From the NCBI RefSeq assembly GCF_026988555.1, contig NZ_JALSLB010000025.1, forward strand, positions 1 through 63,782: a stretch of DNA of 63,782 bases. Reading direction: 5' to 3'. The position numbers were made by a program, and so were the translations under genes. Shown here piece by piece: positions 63,171 through 63,782 of this stretch. The notes beneath the pieces are model-generated. The model had not been told where the DNA came from. It did no database searches and saw only the letters and a program-made list of their open reading frames with translations. Source of the stretch: Thermococcus sp. Lineage in GTDB: Archaea > Methanobacteriota_B > Thermococci > Thermococcales > Thermococcaceae. The first letter of the stretch is position 1. Every line of letters starts with the position of its first letter.

Positions 63171-63782
63171 TCACTTTTTCATTGGATTTGGCATGGCCTC
63201 CATGTGTTTGAGCTTTAGGACGTCTTTGAGTGGGCCTAAGAGTTCTCCGGCCTTCAATGAGACTCCAGCACCGAGGAGGATTAGGGCGAAGAGTAATCTC
63301 GCCTCAGCCAGTCCCAGCCAGTCCACGACGAAACCGTAGATGAAGTAGAAAACGCCCATTGTTAAAGCGGAGACCATTGAGTAGATTGACATTATTGTGG
63401 CCCTCTTTTCGCTCGGAATTCTGTGCTGGAGTTCTATTCCGAGGTTGAAGCCAAAAGCTGTGTGGACTATCGTAACGAGGATTCCCAAGGCGATTATCCA
63501 GAGGGGGTTCTGGTAAATCACGGAGAGGGCCGTCATTATTGGGACGATTACTGGGGCGAGGGAATAAGCCTTAACGCTCCATTTGTCCCTGAGCCGGATT
63601 CCTATGAGTTTTGGTAGGACTTTGACGAGGGCTTCTATGACTGCGAGGATTCCGAGTGTTCCTACGAGTGTGGTTTTGAGGATTTTGGCGAGTATGTCGC
63701 CTAAGTAGGGTTCAAAGAATTGGCGGAATTGGTTGGTGGCCATGACGACGGTTATTGAGAGGATTATGAGCCAGGGGAGTTC
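63171..63782 (-). CDS. MFS transporter, N-terminal part outside the window
   Basis: The frame is open to the window end, giving about 203 C-terminal residues with about six membrane segments. The sequence IELQHRIPSEKRATIMSIYSMV resembles the loop of drug-exporter-type MFS proteins. The upstream residues (ELPWLIILSITVVMATNQF) are continuous with it, so the true start lies beyond 63782. Confidence 0.8.
   Translation of the reverse strand, partial: ELPWLIILSITVVMATNQFRQFFEPYLGDILAKILKTTLVGTLGILAVIEALVKVLPKLIGIRLRDKWSVKAYSLAPVIVPIMTALSVIYQNPLWIIALGILVTIVHTAFGFNLGIELQHRIPSEKRATIMSIYSMVSALTMGVFYFIYGFVVDWLGLAEARLLFALILLGAGVSLKAGELLGPLKDVLKLKHMEAMPNPMKK

Noticed and set aside
1-63782. CRISPR arrays, tRNA or rRNA genes, complete IS elements
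   Set aside because: No spaced direct repeats, no tRNA T-arm plus CCA-type end context, and no transposase were seen on either strand; a covariance-model search would be needed to exclude divergent RNA genes.

Overview
The window is chromosomal DNA from a hyperthermophilic euryarchaeon of the order Thermococcales, most likely a Thermococcus species. The evidence is a GltPh-type aspartate transporter, a CGP-CTERM surface protein, DUF257 and DUF835 proteins, PCNA next to a GINS51 subunit, transcription factor S, Alba, prefoldin alpha, archaeal class I FBP aldolase, short-form PurA, and archaeal promoters (BRE/TATA) with GGTGAT-type ribosome binding sites. No tRNA, rRNA, CRISPR array, complete IS element or prophage was seen. 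Coding density is high, with many overlapping stop/start junctions.

Layout. 1-2.5 kb: TldD/TldE peptidase pair. 2.7-6.4 kb: P-type proton ATPase and a DUF835 membrane protein. 6.4-11.9 kb (minus): molybdopterin oxidoreductase, two membrane proteins, ASCH, HAD, DUF3783 and Sir2 genes. 12-17.2 kb (plus): amino-acid permease, GlyA, a surface protein, then a transcription/replication cluster (TFS, a 62-aa protein, PCNA, GINS51). 17.2-23.2 kb: OsmC, tRNA G10 methylase, DUF257, AlaX, a CGP-CTERM protein, biotin ligase. 23.3-34.6 kb: aspartate transporter, FBP aldolase with a glycolytic operator, biotin-dependent carboxyltransferase, CstA with an 88-aa protein and a Get3/ArsA ATPase, a lipase-like hydrolase, and a tandem-repeat protein. 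34.6-39.5 kb: PurA, nucleotide-sugar epimerase, a large AT-richer secreted DUF2341 protein, prefoldin alpha.

39.6-54.2 kb is the most interesting region. It holds two MinD-type ATPases with ferredoxin inserts, a radical SAM enzyme, a DUF364 protein, a CGGC protein, a complete molybdate/tungstate-type ABC transporter with ModD, three NifX/NifB-type cofactor-binding proteins (two with Gly/Arg-rich tails), a small membrane protein with the same Gly/Arg-rich segment, and a DUF134 helix-turn-helix protein that starts with a related segment. The palindrome TTAGG-N4-CCTAA occurs three times perfectly in promoters here, and three more times in weaker form. I read this as a regulon for acquiring a metal oxyanion and building or carrying a metal cluster, comparable in gene content to the bacterial orange-protein (ORP) systems but with archaeal features. 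That function is inference.

54.2-55.56 kb is an AT-bordered, gene-poor island holding a decayed reverse-strand gene and a perfect inverted repeat, directly behind one of the operators. 55.6-60.3 kb returns to housekeeping genes (PurB, Alba, a membrane-bound HTH protein, CBS/zinc-ribbon, THEP1, MtnA). 60.3-63.8 kb has two very small genes, an MFS transporter, a truncated iron-type alcohol dehydrogenase, an AT-rich hypothetical gene and an MFS gene cut by the window end.
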